Source: an uncultured Mycoplasmatota bacterium (GTDB lineage: Bacteria > Bacillota_I > Bacilli_A > RF39 > UBA660). From it: a DNA stretch of 36,558 nt. Shown one piece after another: positions 27,931 to 35,953 of the stretch (position 1 is the first letter of the stretch; each line of letters opens with the position of its first letter). The stretch is from contig CANPIX010000010.1 of the NCBI GenBank assembly GCA_947574215.1, positions 1 through 36,558 on the forward strand. The letters run 5' to 3'. The translations under genes and the position numbers were made by a program. Under the pieces are notes generated by a model, which was not told where the DNA came from, ran no database searches, and saw only the letters and a program-made list of their open reading frames with translations.

Positions 27931-28494
27931 TTGAAAAAAATATTAATTGATTTAGATGATACAATTTTAGTAGATTGTTATTTAGAAATAGTAAATAAAT
28001 ATTTAAATAGTAATTATTCTTATAACGATATTAAAGGCTATTGGGTTGATGATATAATTCCTAAAGAAAAACAAGAAGAATATTTAGACTTTTTTTATAA
28101 TCATATTGATGTATATGAATATGGACATGTACAAAAAAATGCTATAAGAGTAATAGAACAATTAAACCAGTATTATGATGTATTAATTTGTAGTGCGTAC
28201 ATTGATCATCGAGATTTAAACAATTGTTCAAAAATTCTAACGTGCAAACACAAATGGTTAATAAAAAATCTTTCGTTTATAAAACCAGAAAATTTTATTT
28301 TTACAAATAGAAAAGACGTAATCCCTACAGATATTAAAATTGATGATAAATTAGAAAATTTAAAAACTTGTACTACCAAACTTTTAATCACCGCTTATCA
28401 CAATAAAAATATAAAAGAAGAAGATTTAAAAAAAGAAAATATTATACGAGTAAACGATTGGGACGAAATTGCGGAAATATTGCTTAATCACTAA
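27931..28494 (+). CDS. HAD-family 5'(3')-deoxyribonucleotidase-like protein
   Basis: A 187-residue HAD protein. Motif I is LIDLDDTILVD, with both aspartates; motif II lies around LICSAYID; the acidic motif III/IV is IKIDDKLENL. The short all-helical cap fits the NT5C type family, which removes phosphate from (deoxy)nucleotides, though the substrate is not provable. The start is the TTG at 27931 with AGGTGA five bases upstream; the ORF-track GTG lies within that RBS. Its stop runs 11 bases past the end of the convergent sortase gene. Confidence 0.75.
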   Translation: MKKILIDLDDTILVDCYLEIVNKYLNSNYSYNDIKGYWVDDIIPKEKQEEYLDFFYNHIDVYEYGHVQKNAIRVIEQLNQYYDVLICSAYIDHRDLNNCSKILTCKHKWLIKNLSFIKPENFIFTNRKDVIPTDIKIDDKLENLKTCTTKLLITAYHNKNIKEEDLKKENIIRVNDWDEIAEILLNH

Positions 28495-29035
28495 TCAATT
28501 TAAAAACATAAACATTTTGAAGTTTTTCATTTTTTCTATCACAAGTAATCAACGTTAAATTTGTTTCATTTCTTCTTTTGGATATTTCTATGGTACCATT
28601 TTTTAAAACGTTATACATAGTAATTAATTTATAATTATACTTTTTTTCATTATAATATAAATACGCAATATCATTTACTTTTAACTTATCTAAATTTTTA
28701 AAAAATGATATTTTACTATTTCCACTGTGCGATGCAAGAATTAAATTACTGTTTTTATTATCTGGCATCAATGAAGTTTCAATAACTTCAATATTTTTAT
28801 CCACATGATTATTTTTAGAACCAAATTTATAAAAGCCTCGTTTTAATTTTATTTTGGGAATTTCTAATACCGCAATAAAATTTTCTTCCTTTTTTTCAAA
28901 ATTTGAAACAATAAAATTTTCAACTTTTTGTATGTGCTTTTTTTCAACAGTCTTATGAATAAAAAAAGAAATAACAATAAACTGGATTCCTAGTATAAAA
29001 ATTAGTAATCCTATTTTTTTAAATTTTTTTACCAT
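28484..29035 (-). CDS. Sortase paired with the thioester adhesin
   Basis: A 183-residue membrane-anchored sortase: N-terminal helix (8-27), then the beta-barrel with IAVLEIPKIKLKRGFY, the catalytic His103 (LILASHSGN) and Cys165 (LTLITCDR). The conserved Arg normally found eight or so residues after the Cys is not at its usual place: the strand reads EKLQNVYVF, with Q173 there, and the only nearby Arg is R167, two after the Cys. The gene starts 17 bases inside the end of the adhesin gene and is translationally coupled to it, so the adhesin VPNTG signal is its most likely substrate. Its class cannot be settled by eye. Confidence 0.85.
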   Translation of the reverse strand: MVKKFKKIGLLIFILGIQFIVISFFIHKTVEKKHIQKVENFIVSNFEKKEENFIAVLEIPKIKLKRGFYKFGSKNNHVDKNIEVIETSLMPDNKNSNLILASHSGNSKISFFKNLDKLKVNDIAYLYYNEKKYNYKLITMYNVLKNGTIEISKRRNETNLTLITCDRKNEKLQNVYVFKLISD

Positions 29036-31094
29036 GTTCTACTAGACCTATACCAACAATCAAAAAAAAGAGTGGAAATATAAAATTCAATTTGAAAGCA
29101 AATTTACCCGTGTTTGGCACTTTCACAATTTTTTCATTTTCTAAAGATATTGGCACGACTTGTTTATCTTCGGTTATTGAAAAATAGATTCGCTCTTTAA
29201 ATAAATGATAATCATTTAATGCTTTTTTTTCTAATATATAGTACTTTCCATAAGGTAACTCTTTAATAACAATTTGACCGTTTTCATCTGTAGGACCACT
29301 AAAAATCAGTTCATCCTTTTCATTATATACTTCTATTAAAACATTTTTTAAGAGTTTTCCCGTCGCTAAATCCGTTTTATGAAATTCCAAGGTCCCTCTA
29401 AAAGGATGATTTATCAAATTCATATTTGTTTGTTTCTCCGTATTCTTGTCGACTACAAAAACAATGTCATCTAATAATCGATAGCCAAGTTTCCCTTTAA
29501 CTTGCCTAATAATATATTCTCCATAAGGAAGTTCAATTTCAGAATAACCATTTTCATTTGCATATACCCTAGTTATCATTTTCAAATTTTTTTTGTCATA
29601 TATTTCAAAAACGGCTTCTTTTTCAGGTAAAACTGAATTTAAATACCAAAAGTTTTTATTTATTATCAATTTGGTTTTGTAAACCTCATCGTATACTGTT
29701 AGGTAAACTAAAGAATCAGCATTTTCTTTGGTAATCGAAAAAAAATATTTTGTTTGGTCCAACTTATAACCAACAGGCGCTTTCATTTCCTGTAAATAAT
29801 ATTCTCCTAATAATAAATTCTTTTTTGATAAAGATTTACAATTCTTATCAATAATCAGTTGATCCACCAACTTATCTTCTTTCGTATAAATTCCATAAAC
29901 CGCACCATTTAAATAGGCTGTCCCACTATTTGAATTACAACTTTTCGTATCTGTATCGTATTTTTTTATTTCCACTTGTCCTAAATATATTTTATCATAA
30001 ACTATTATTTCTTTTGTTAAAACCTCCTTTGTAATCGAAAAATAATAAACGTTTGGATCGAGTTCATAATTTAAACCTGGAATTTCTTCTTTGAGATAAT
30101 AATTTCCAAGTTCTAAATTCTCTATAGAAGCGCTACAATCTTCTCCAATTAAAAGATCACTAACCCATGTATGATCCATTTTATACAATTTATAAACACT
30201 TCCTTTCAACGATCCATTTTCTTGAGCTTGACATATTTGACTGTCAGCATCGTATTTGAATAATTTTAATTTACCACTAATCACACTAAAATTAATTTCT
30301 AATTTTTGAGGATCCAAATTCCCCGCCACAAGAACATTTTGTCCATTATTAGAAGTATAAATAACAAGTTCTTCATCATAACTATTGGCTCTTTTTTCTA
30401 AAAAAATCTTTCCCGATTTATTAAAAGTTGGTGTAACAATAAGTTCTTTATTTTGAACTTGATATATACAATTTTCACAATTTTTAACTTCAAATCCATT
30501 TAATTTTCCAAAATTATAAGAAGTATTAAAAGGAATTACAGCAGAAAACGTTTTAAAATCTGGTTGTTTTAAATAAGAATCCACATATTCTTTTATCTCT
30601 TTCATATGTTCTTGAATCTCTTTAGGCGTTTGGATAATATATTTTTGAGGATTTTCTGGATGATAACCACTAGTAAATTCTAAACTCCTTCCTAGTTCTT
30701 TCCAAATAAGTGTTTGAGTGGCTACAATCCAATCGTCACCTTTATGTCTTCCTTTGTAATCGTAGCCAAAATAAGCATATAAAGCAATTTTTTCTAACTT
30801 ATTTTTACTTATATTGGCCTTACTTCCCAACTCACTTAATGGCAAATCATAATACCCTTTGTATGAAAGAGAAGATAATGAAACTCCTGGTTCGATACAA
30901 TAAGCTGTTGTTTTATCACTTGTTCTAATAAAATGCTCAAAATTTGCATGTTTTCCTTTCGAGTCTACATAACTATAATTTTTTATAAATATAGCTTCAA
31001 ATTGATCCGTAGTTGTTTTAGCTAAAACAACCCGAGGTACAAACAATACTAACAAAATTGCTACAATGTATATATATTTTATTTTAACGTGCAT
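29019..31094 (-). CDS. Cell-wall anchored thioester-domain adhesin with SpaA-like repeats
   Basis: A 691-residue secreted protein: signal peptide (about 1-25), a thioester domain whose Cys66 (AYCIEPGV) and Gln127 (VATQTLIW) match the Cys-Gln pair that forms a covalent bond with host proteins in known members, an intermediate segment with a CxxC (206-209), then four SpaA/Cna-B-like domains (about 274-369, 372-471, 474-563, 567-655), a VPNTG sorting signal (659-663), a hydrophobic segment and a basic tail. Lys280, 378, 480 and 573 and Glu336, 436 and 622 fit internal isopeptide chemistry; domain 3 has Gln531 where Glu is expected. Domains 1 and 2 share a cysteine pair at equivalent places. AAGGAG precedes the ATG. 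It overlaps its sortase. Confidence 0.9.
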   Translation of the reverse strand: MHVKIKYIYIVAILLVLFVPRVVLAKTTTDQFEAIFIKNYSYVDSKGKHANFEHFIRTSDKTTAYCIEPGVSLSSLSYKGYYDLPLSELGSKANISKNKLEKIALYAYFGYDYKGRHKGDDWIVATQTLIWKELGRSLEFTSGYHPENPQKYIIQTPKEIQEHMKEIKEYVDSYLKQPDFKTFSAVIPFNTSYNFGKLNGFEVKNCENCIYQVQNKELIVTPTFNKSGKIFLEKRANSYDEELVIYTSNNGQNVLVAGNLDPQKLEINFSVISGKLKLFKYDADSQICQAQENGSLKGSVYKLYKMDHTWVSDLLIGEDCSASIENLELGNYYLKEEIPGLNYELDPNVYYFSITKEVLTKEIIVYDKIYLGQVEIKKYDTDTKSCNSNSGTAYLNGAVYGIYTKEDKLVDQLIIDKNCKSLSKKNLLLGEYYLQEMKAPVGYKLDQTKYFFSITKENADSLVYLTVYDEVYKTKLIINKNFWYLNSVLPEKEAVFEIYDKKNLKMITRVYANENGYSEIELPYGEYIIRQVKGKLGYRLLDDIVFVVDKNTEKQTNMNLINHPFRGTLEFHKTDLATGKLLKNVLIEVYNEKDELIFSGPTDENGQIVIKELPYGKYYILEKKALNDYHLFKERIYFSITEDKQVVPISLENEKIVKVPNTGKFAFKLNFIFPLFFLIVGIGLVEHGKKI

Positions 31095-31163
31095 GAACGT
31101 TTTTTCTCCTTTCTACTTTATATATACACCGTAAATTTAAAAATTCCTTTTATTCATTGTAAT

Positions 31164-31189
31164 AAAAAAAATTTACTTATTTGTAAATT
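31164..31189 (-). terminator. Terminator after the CmpB-like gene
   Basis: On the minus strand AATTTAC, six bases, GTAAATT, then seven T, starting in the stop codon itself. It separates this gene from the adhesin gene 95 bases downstream. Confidence 0.65.
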
Positions 31190-31841
31190 ACTCTCCTTTT
31201 AAAATTGGATATTTTTTATACATAAAATCATCATTATATTTCTTATCGTAAAATTCACCAATAAAAGTTTTAGGAGGAAATCCATTCTTTCTTAAGATCA
31301 TCCTTCCAAACACACTATAAGATAACAACATATCAAATACTATTAAAAAAAATAAACATATATTTAATGTTTTTCCTATTTTATAGGGAATTTTCTCAAT
31401 CCAACAAGAAACAATAGGATAAATAATTTTTAAAAGTAAAACTCCTAGTAAACCCCAAACAATCATAATAGGAATTGTCGTTTTACCATTTATATTCAAA
31501 AACATAGAAGAATAATCCCAAAATTTTGTTTGCAAAACTTGTTCTGTTAAAATACCTGCTAAATACTCAAAAACTCCACCAATTAGAAAAGAATAAAAAA
31601 ATGTTTTTCCAAATCCTCTTTGATCATTTTTTGGTCCTAATAAAAATAAAAAGAAAACCATTCCAAATCCATAAAGTGTACTGAATGGTCCATACAACAA
31701 ATCATGTCGGCAAGTCCAAGTTCCATGTATTATAAACCATTGGATTTCTTCAAAAAAGCCACCAAAAACGCTTCCAATTATAAAAAATAAAAAGATTTTA
31801 TCAAAACAAAATCCTTTAGCAAAAATAACATTTTTTTTCAT
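31188..31841 (-). CDS. CmpB-like multi-pass membrane protein (PF06541 type)
   Basis: A 217-residue membrane protein with five or six hydrophobic segments. The order of GSVFGGFFEEIQW, YGPFSTLYGFG, GGVFEYLAGILTEQVLQTKFWDYS and IVWGLLGVLLL matches the family annotated as putative ABC-transporter type IV, which has no proven transport role. The start is the ATG at 31841 with GAGAG about eight bases upstream; the ORF-track GTG is three codons longer. It is monocistronic, with a terminator. Its being next to the adhesin may be chance. Confidence 0.8.
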   Translation of the reverse strand: MKKNVIFAKGFCFDKIFLFFIIGSVFGGFFEEIQWFIIHGTWTCRHDLLYGPFSTLYGFGMVFFLFLLGPKNDQRGFGKTFFYSFLIGGVFEYLAGILTEQVLQTKFWDYSSMFLNINGKTTIPIMIVWGLLGVLLLKIIYPIVSCWIEKIPYKIGKTLNICLFFLIVFDMLLSYSVFGRMILRKNGFPPKTFIGEFYDKKYNDDFMYKKYPILKGE

Positions 31842-31932
31842 ACAAACCACTCTCTGTATTAGTAGTCTTAACGAATTTATAGCATTTATTCTTACATATT
31901 ATAACAATTCAAGTATAGTTATAATATATTTT

Positions 31933-33702
31933 TTATATTGCTATCTTATTTGATTTATCCTTAGAAGCTGCAATAATTTTCTTGAAATTTTCAATTCTAG
32001 TGAATAGTAGTGTACAAAGTTTATGAATACGTCGATCCGTCATTTTGGTAATATCTTGAAACTTATGAAGCATTGTTTCAAATTCTTCTACAACGCCATC
32101 TAATTTTGTTAAATCAAATCTTGTGATATTCTCTATGTTTTTAAGTAGCGAATCAAAATCATTTACTGAATAGAAAAATCTTGCTTTTCCATTAATAATA
32201 ATTTCTTCCTCATTATAATCCACAATGTTAAGAGCCTGTCCATTATCAAAAATTGGAGCCACACAAATCCATTTTAAAGTATTTACATCTCTAATAATAC
32301 CGAAATTATTTAAATGTCTATCTTCATTTAAAATAAGATAATCCAAAATAAACATATTTTCAATAGATTCGCGAGCTTTTGAAATACCATGTTCTTTTAG
32401 TACTTCTATATATTCTTCATAAATATTTTCCTTCTTACAATAGCAATGTACAATTTGATAAGCTGAAACATATTCTGTGTTAGAATCAATAAAACATGGG
32501 CATTTAGAAACAATTTGACCTTTTACGACATCGATTGTATATTTAACATGATCAAAACACAAGCGTTCACAAATTAAGGAAGCTAAAGCCTCATTAAAGG
32601 GTTGCATAACTTCTCCTTTAAATCCCCCTTTTAATAAAAATCTTTTTCCTGACTCAAGAATCCATGTTTTCTTTAGTCTTCCATCAGTTGTATTATTAGG
32701 AGAAAATAAACTTACATCTTCATTTCTAACATTTGAGAAAGTTATATCCATCAGACTTGAATCTTTAAAATCATGTTCAAAAAAATTAATATCTTCATAT
32801 TTTATTTTACTATCATAAGGTTTAATCCAATATTGATCCGATAATGAAAGACCAAAAGCTTTATTTAAAAGTTCCTCAGAGACATTAACATTTAATTTAT
32901 GTAATAATATATCCAAATCGTCACGCCAAGAAGGAATTCCCCTTCCGCAAAACCAATCAGACAAAGAACGTTTAAAATCCGATTCAGAAGAAGCATTATA
33001 ATAAGCGTGTTTTACTATTAATGGAGCATACTCAATATTTTTTATTTCGTATATTTCACTAAATCCATGCAAAATATCATCATAATCTGCTATTAATACC
33101 TCCGTATTTTTATTCATCAAAATGCAATTAGGCTTTAATTGTAAAGCATCTCTAAAAATAAATTCTATTTCCGAATTATCATAAACTGCCTTATCCCAAT
33201 CTTTGCCATAATATTGCAAAAGATTTAACATCAATTCAATCTTTATCCATTCCCCATCGTTTATTAATTTAAGCAAACCTGCTATACGATTGACCATATA
33301 TTTATTTAAAGTCTTCATATCTTCTTGTGATAACTGTCCATTGGCATGCATATCTTCAACTGGACCATTGCGAAAAAAATAATGAGTAAAAGCCTTTGAA
33401 ATCCAATCAATATTTTCAGATTTAAATAAACGTGATTTAGCTCCGCTATTCAAACTCTCAAATAAAGTACTATTTTCTTCTTTGTATCTTTTAAATATGT
33501 AATTAGAAGAAAACGGAGCGATATTCCATTTTTTTCTTTTATATCGAACCTGATTTTTAGAAACTTTATATAGATCAGCAATCAAACTATCCGAAATTCT
33601 TTCTTCTACAAATAGTTTTTCCAATTGGATTTTTGTAATGCTATTCCAGTCCATTTGCATACCTTCATTTTTCATTTTTACTAGTTCTTCATAAGAATAC
33701 AT
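31933..33702 (-). CDS. HipA-like kinase with an N-terminal HTH and extra helical domain
   Basis: The 589-residue protein ends in a HipA-type Ser/Thr kinase domain (about 335-570). It shows FLLKGG (K358), the catalytic loop LNEDRHLNNFG (D461, N466) and the metal-binding APIFDNG (D486), all intact. Before it is SLSDQYWIKP...EDINFF (285-308), a segment I associate with Firmicute HipA-like proteins. The N-terminal third is different: an apparent helix-turn-helix (about 25-60, SDSLIADLYKVSKNQVRYKR) and a helical region with HYFFRNGPVEDMHANG (about 107-122). No HipB-like gene or other partner lies next to it. The upstream AAAGTGATG is a weak RBS. Kinase activity is likely from the motifs; toxin or defence function is speculation. 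Confidence 0.75.
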   Translation of the reverse strand: MYSYEELVKMKNEGMQMDWNSITKIQLEKLFVEERISDSLIADLYKVSKNQVRYKRKKWNIAPFSSNYIFKRYKEENSTLFESLNSGAKSRLFKSENIDWISKAFTHYFFRNGPVEDMHANGQLSQEDMKTLNKYMVNRIAGLLKLINDGEWIKIELMLNLLQYYGKDWDKAVYDNSEIEFIFRDALQLKPNCILMNKNTEVLIADYDDILHGFSEIYEIKNIEYAPLIVKHAYYNASSESDFKRSLSDWFCGRGIPSWRDDLDILLHKLNVNVSEELLNKAFGLSLSDQYWIKPYDSKIKYEDINFFEHDFKDSSLMDITFSNVRNEDVSLFSPNNTTDGRLKKTWILESGKRFLLKGGFKGEVMQPFNEALASLICERLCFDHVKYTIDVVKGQIVSKCPCFIDSNTEYVSAYQIVHCYCKKENIYEEYIEVLKEHGISKARESIENMFILDYLILNEDRHLNNFGIIRDVNTLKWICVAPIFDNGQALNIVDYNEEEIIINGKARFFYSVNDFDSLLKNIENITRFDLTKLDGVVEEFETMLHKFQDITKMTDRRIHKLCTLLFTRIENFKKIIAASKDKSNKIAI

Positions 33703-33810
33703 ACTATCATCACTTTCTAATTACAAATTTAAACTTTAAGATATTTTATCAAAATGAAAAATGAAAATCCATATTTACTTCAAAAATATTGAACGTATAA
33801 AAAAGAAGTA

Positions 33811-34835
33811 CTAAAGATTTGCTATTAATTTTTTTATCATATTTAATTCTTTTTCTAATTTTACATCTGTTCCTATTTCATAAGATAGTATTACTCTTAT
33901 ATAAAAATCTATTGCGGGAGATAAATATACAGCTTCTTCTTTAACTCTAAACATTGATATGTCTGTTCCTGCTTTTTCATAAGGCTTTGTTGATTTAAAA
34001 GATTTTCTTTTAATCCTCTTAAATCTCCTTTATAAGAATTGTATCTTCTATAATTGATTTTATTTTGTTTCACATATCCTTTTTTTCTCATTATTTCTAA
34101 TACTTTATTTTTTCCTATTTTTATTCCTTGATTCTTAAGTTCTATATATATTCTTTGATAACCAATTCTTTTTTTATGCTTTTCTAAATATAAATAATCT
34201 ATTTCTTTTTCTATATCTTCGTACTTGTTGACTTCATTTTTTATTGCATTTAATTGATAATAATACACCGACAGTGGAATATCTGTCATTTCTAGAAGAA
34301 CTTTTAACTCATATTTTGTCCTTAGCTCGTTAACAACTTTTACTTTTTCCTTTGTTGTTAGTTCTTCTAGTTTTTTTGCTAAGGACTGCGATTTTTTTAA
34401 GAAATCAATCTCTGCTTTCAATCTTTCATTTTCTTCCATCAATTTTTTATCTATCATCTTCTTATATCGTTCATCTTCATTTAGGTAATTTTTTCTAGGA
34501 TAAGTATCTTGTATTGATTGTTCTCCTTCTTTATCATACTTTTTTACCCAATCTAATGCCGTTTTATAATTTATTAATCCCATATCCAAACTTACTTGTC
34601 TTATTGATTCTCCATTTTTTATTCTGCTTATAGTTAATAGTTTTGTTGCTCTTCTATAAGTTCTTCTTTCTCTATTTAAAAATGGTTCTTCTCCATATCT
34701 TTTATATAAATTAACTAGATATTTTAAATCATCTATGTTTTTTGTATTGTGTAATTCACATATGTGTGATAATGACTTTCCTTCTACTACATGTTCTTTA
34801 CACATTTGAAGTTTTTCTTCTATCGTTTTTTTCAT
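33811..34835 (-). pseudogene. Decayed IS3-family (IS150-like) transposase
   Basis: The reading frame begins with OrfA-type repeated HTHs (EKLQMCKEHVVEGKSLSHIC; SIRQVSLDMGLINYKTALDW), then a leucine-zipper-like stretch, then the HTH_21 part of OrfB (KRIGYQRIYIELKNQGIKIGKNKVLEIMRKKGY). After LKENLLNQ the frame is wrong and stops at 33909. In the next frame the integrase domain resumes (KAGTDISMFRVKEEAVYLSPAIDFYIR) but stops at 33811, losing the rest of the DDE core with its second Asp and Glu. So it is both frameshifted and truncated. The ATG at 34835 has GGAAGGAG upstream; TATAAT with a TCGAAA -35 precedes it. OrfA and OrfB seem fused in frame, not joined by programmed frameshift. Confidence 0.85.
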
Positions 34836-34920
34836 TAAAAAAATGACTCCTTCCAAGTTTTAGAATATATTTTTATTATACATTCTTTTTCCAACTTTTC
34901 GAAGCCATTTCATCCACATC

Positions 34921-34994
34921 TGGCAGGGGATGAGAGAATCGAACTCCCAACTAAAGTTTTGGAGACTCCTATTATACCATTTAACTAATCCCCT
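34921..34994 (-). tRNA. tRNA-Trp (anticodon CCA)
   Basis: The minus strand folds as a full cloverleaf: acceptor AGGGGAT/ATCCCCT, D arm GTTA/TAAT, anticodon stem GGAGT/ACTTT with loop CTCCAAA (anticodon CCA), a four-base variable loop, T arm GGGAG/CTCTC with TTCGATT loop, then G and an encoded CCA. It reads UGG only. No terminator follows; the IS remnant begins within 60-90 bases of its 3' end. Confidence 0.95.
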
Positions 34995-35010
34995 ACAAAT
35001 TTACAATATT

Positions 35011-35040
35011 ATTATAGCATAAGTATGAACAAATAAGCAA
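35011..35040 (-). promoter_or_regulatory. Promoter of tRNA-Trp
   Basis: TTGCTT (35035-35040), 18 bases, TATAAT (35011-35016) preceded by TGC, an extended -10, 17 bases before the tRNA. Confidence 0.65.
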
Positions 35041-35071
35041 ATACTTTCATATACTATTCTAGGTGATTATA

Positions 35072-35494
35072 ATGCTTATTAATTATACGACAAAAGAACT
35101 TGAATTATTAGCAAGAATTATGAGAGCTGAAGCGCTAGCTGAAGGAAACTTAGGAATGCTTATGGTTGGAAATGTTGTAACAAATCGTAGTATTGCAAAT
35201 TGTTTAACTTTTAAAAACATAAGAAGTATAACAGATGCCATTTACCAAAAAAATCAATTTGCAGGAGTGAATTCATCTTTATTCCAAGCCTCCCCAACAA
35301 CTCACGAAAAAAATTTGGCTGAAAGAGTATTGCGTGGAGAATACTATTATCCAGCTACTCACTCCTTATGGTTTTATGCTCCTGCAAAAAATACATCTTG
35401 TCAAAGTACTTGGTATGGTCAAAAATTGGCAGGAAGTTACAAAAATCATTGTTTTTATAGACCCGACCCAGGAGCTTGTGAAGAATTATACTAA
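35072..35494 (+). CDS. SleB/CwlJ-like cell wall hydrolase
   Basis: A 140-residue protein matching the Hydrolase_2 family: ELELLARIMRAEALAEGNLGMLMVGNVVTNR carries the two family glutamates, and QFAGVNSS and LWFYAP follow as usual. Relatives CwlJ and SleB open spore cortex peptidoglycan during germination. There is no signal peptide, as in CwlJ, so secretion is unclear. It has four cysteines (NCLT, TSCQS, NHCFY, GACEE). AGGTGA is five bases before the ATG at 35072; the ORF-track GTG is in the RBS. A strong terminator follows. With SigH it hints at sporulation ancestry, but no sporulation gene cluster is in the window. Confidence 0.85.
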   Translation: MLINYTTKELELLARIMRAEALAEGNLGMLMVGNVVTNRSIANCLTFKNIRSITDAIYQKNQFAGVNSSLFQASPTTHEKNLAERVLRGEYYYPATHSLWFYAPAKNTSCQSTWYGQKLAGSYKNHCFYRPDPGACEELY

Positions 35495-35545
35495 AAAATA
35501 TAAGTGAATACTAGTAAATATGAATAAATTATGTATTAGAAGATT

Positions 35546-35570
35546 GAAGCAAAAAAAATTGCTTCTTTTT
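35546..35570 (+). terminator. Terminator after the SleB-like gene
   Basis: GAAGCAA, six A, TTGCTTC, TTTTT on the plus strand, a perfect seven-pair stem. Confidence 0.85.
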
Positions 35571-35817
35571 GATTTTTAAAATTTATTTAAGAAAAAATGC
35601 ATACGAACTTAAAATCTTTTTTCATTTGGTAATCAATTTTCATGGCCATATTAGAATACAACCACTAAAATAAACATAAACAACATGATAAATCTTATAC
35701 ATCTCTGTTTTATCTAAATTTCAGTGGTTATTTATATTTACGTTTGTCCTTGTGTTTATAAGGTATCTCTTCCTAATTTTTTGTATTTTCATTTATATTA
35801 ATTTTCATGATTCTTAC

Positions 35818-35881
35818 TTTCTTAACAAAAAAAACGAGATTCATGTATAATGTGATTTTTGACAATTTAATTGTTAAGAAA
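35818..35881. repeat. Ten-base inverted repeat enclosing an orphan promoter
   Basis: TTTCTTAACA at 35818-35827 and its exact reverse complement TGTTAAGAAA at 35872-35881, 44 bases apart. The left arm contains the -35 of a plus-strand promoter-like site. Too far apart for a normal terminator. Confidence 0.5.
35822..35851 (+). promoter_or_regulatory. Orphan promoter-like site
   Basis: TTAACA (35822-35827), 18 bases, TATAAT (35846-35851). No gene follows on this strand; a transcript would run antisense into the LysM gene, or end soon as a small RNA. Confidence 0.4.
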
Positions 35882-35925
35882 TTTACTCTTTTATAAGTAC
35901 ATTCAATTCTAAAAAAATAGGACAG

Positions 35926-35953
35926 TTAAAAAGCAACCAAATAAGATTGCTTT
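35926..35953 (-). terminator. Terminator of the LysM-repeat gene
   Basis: On the minus strand AAAGCAA, ten bases, TTGCTTT, TT, overlapping the stop codon. Confidence 0.7.

Larger units (their letters stand above)
35571..35925. other. Gene-free stretch between convergent transcripts
   Basis: No ORF with an RBS is seen. Apart from the promoter-like site and inverted repeat at 35818-35881, I see only AT-rich sequence. Both flanking genes end towards it with terminators. Confidence 0.5.
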
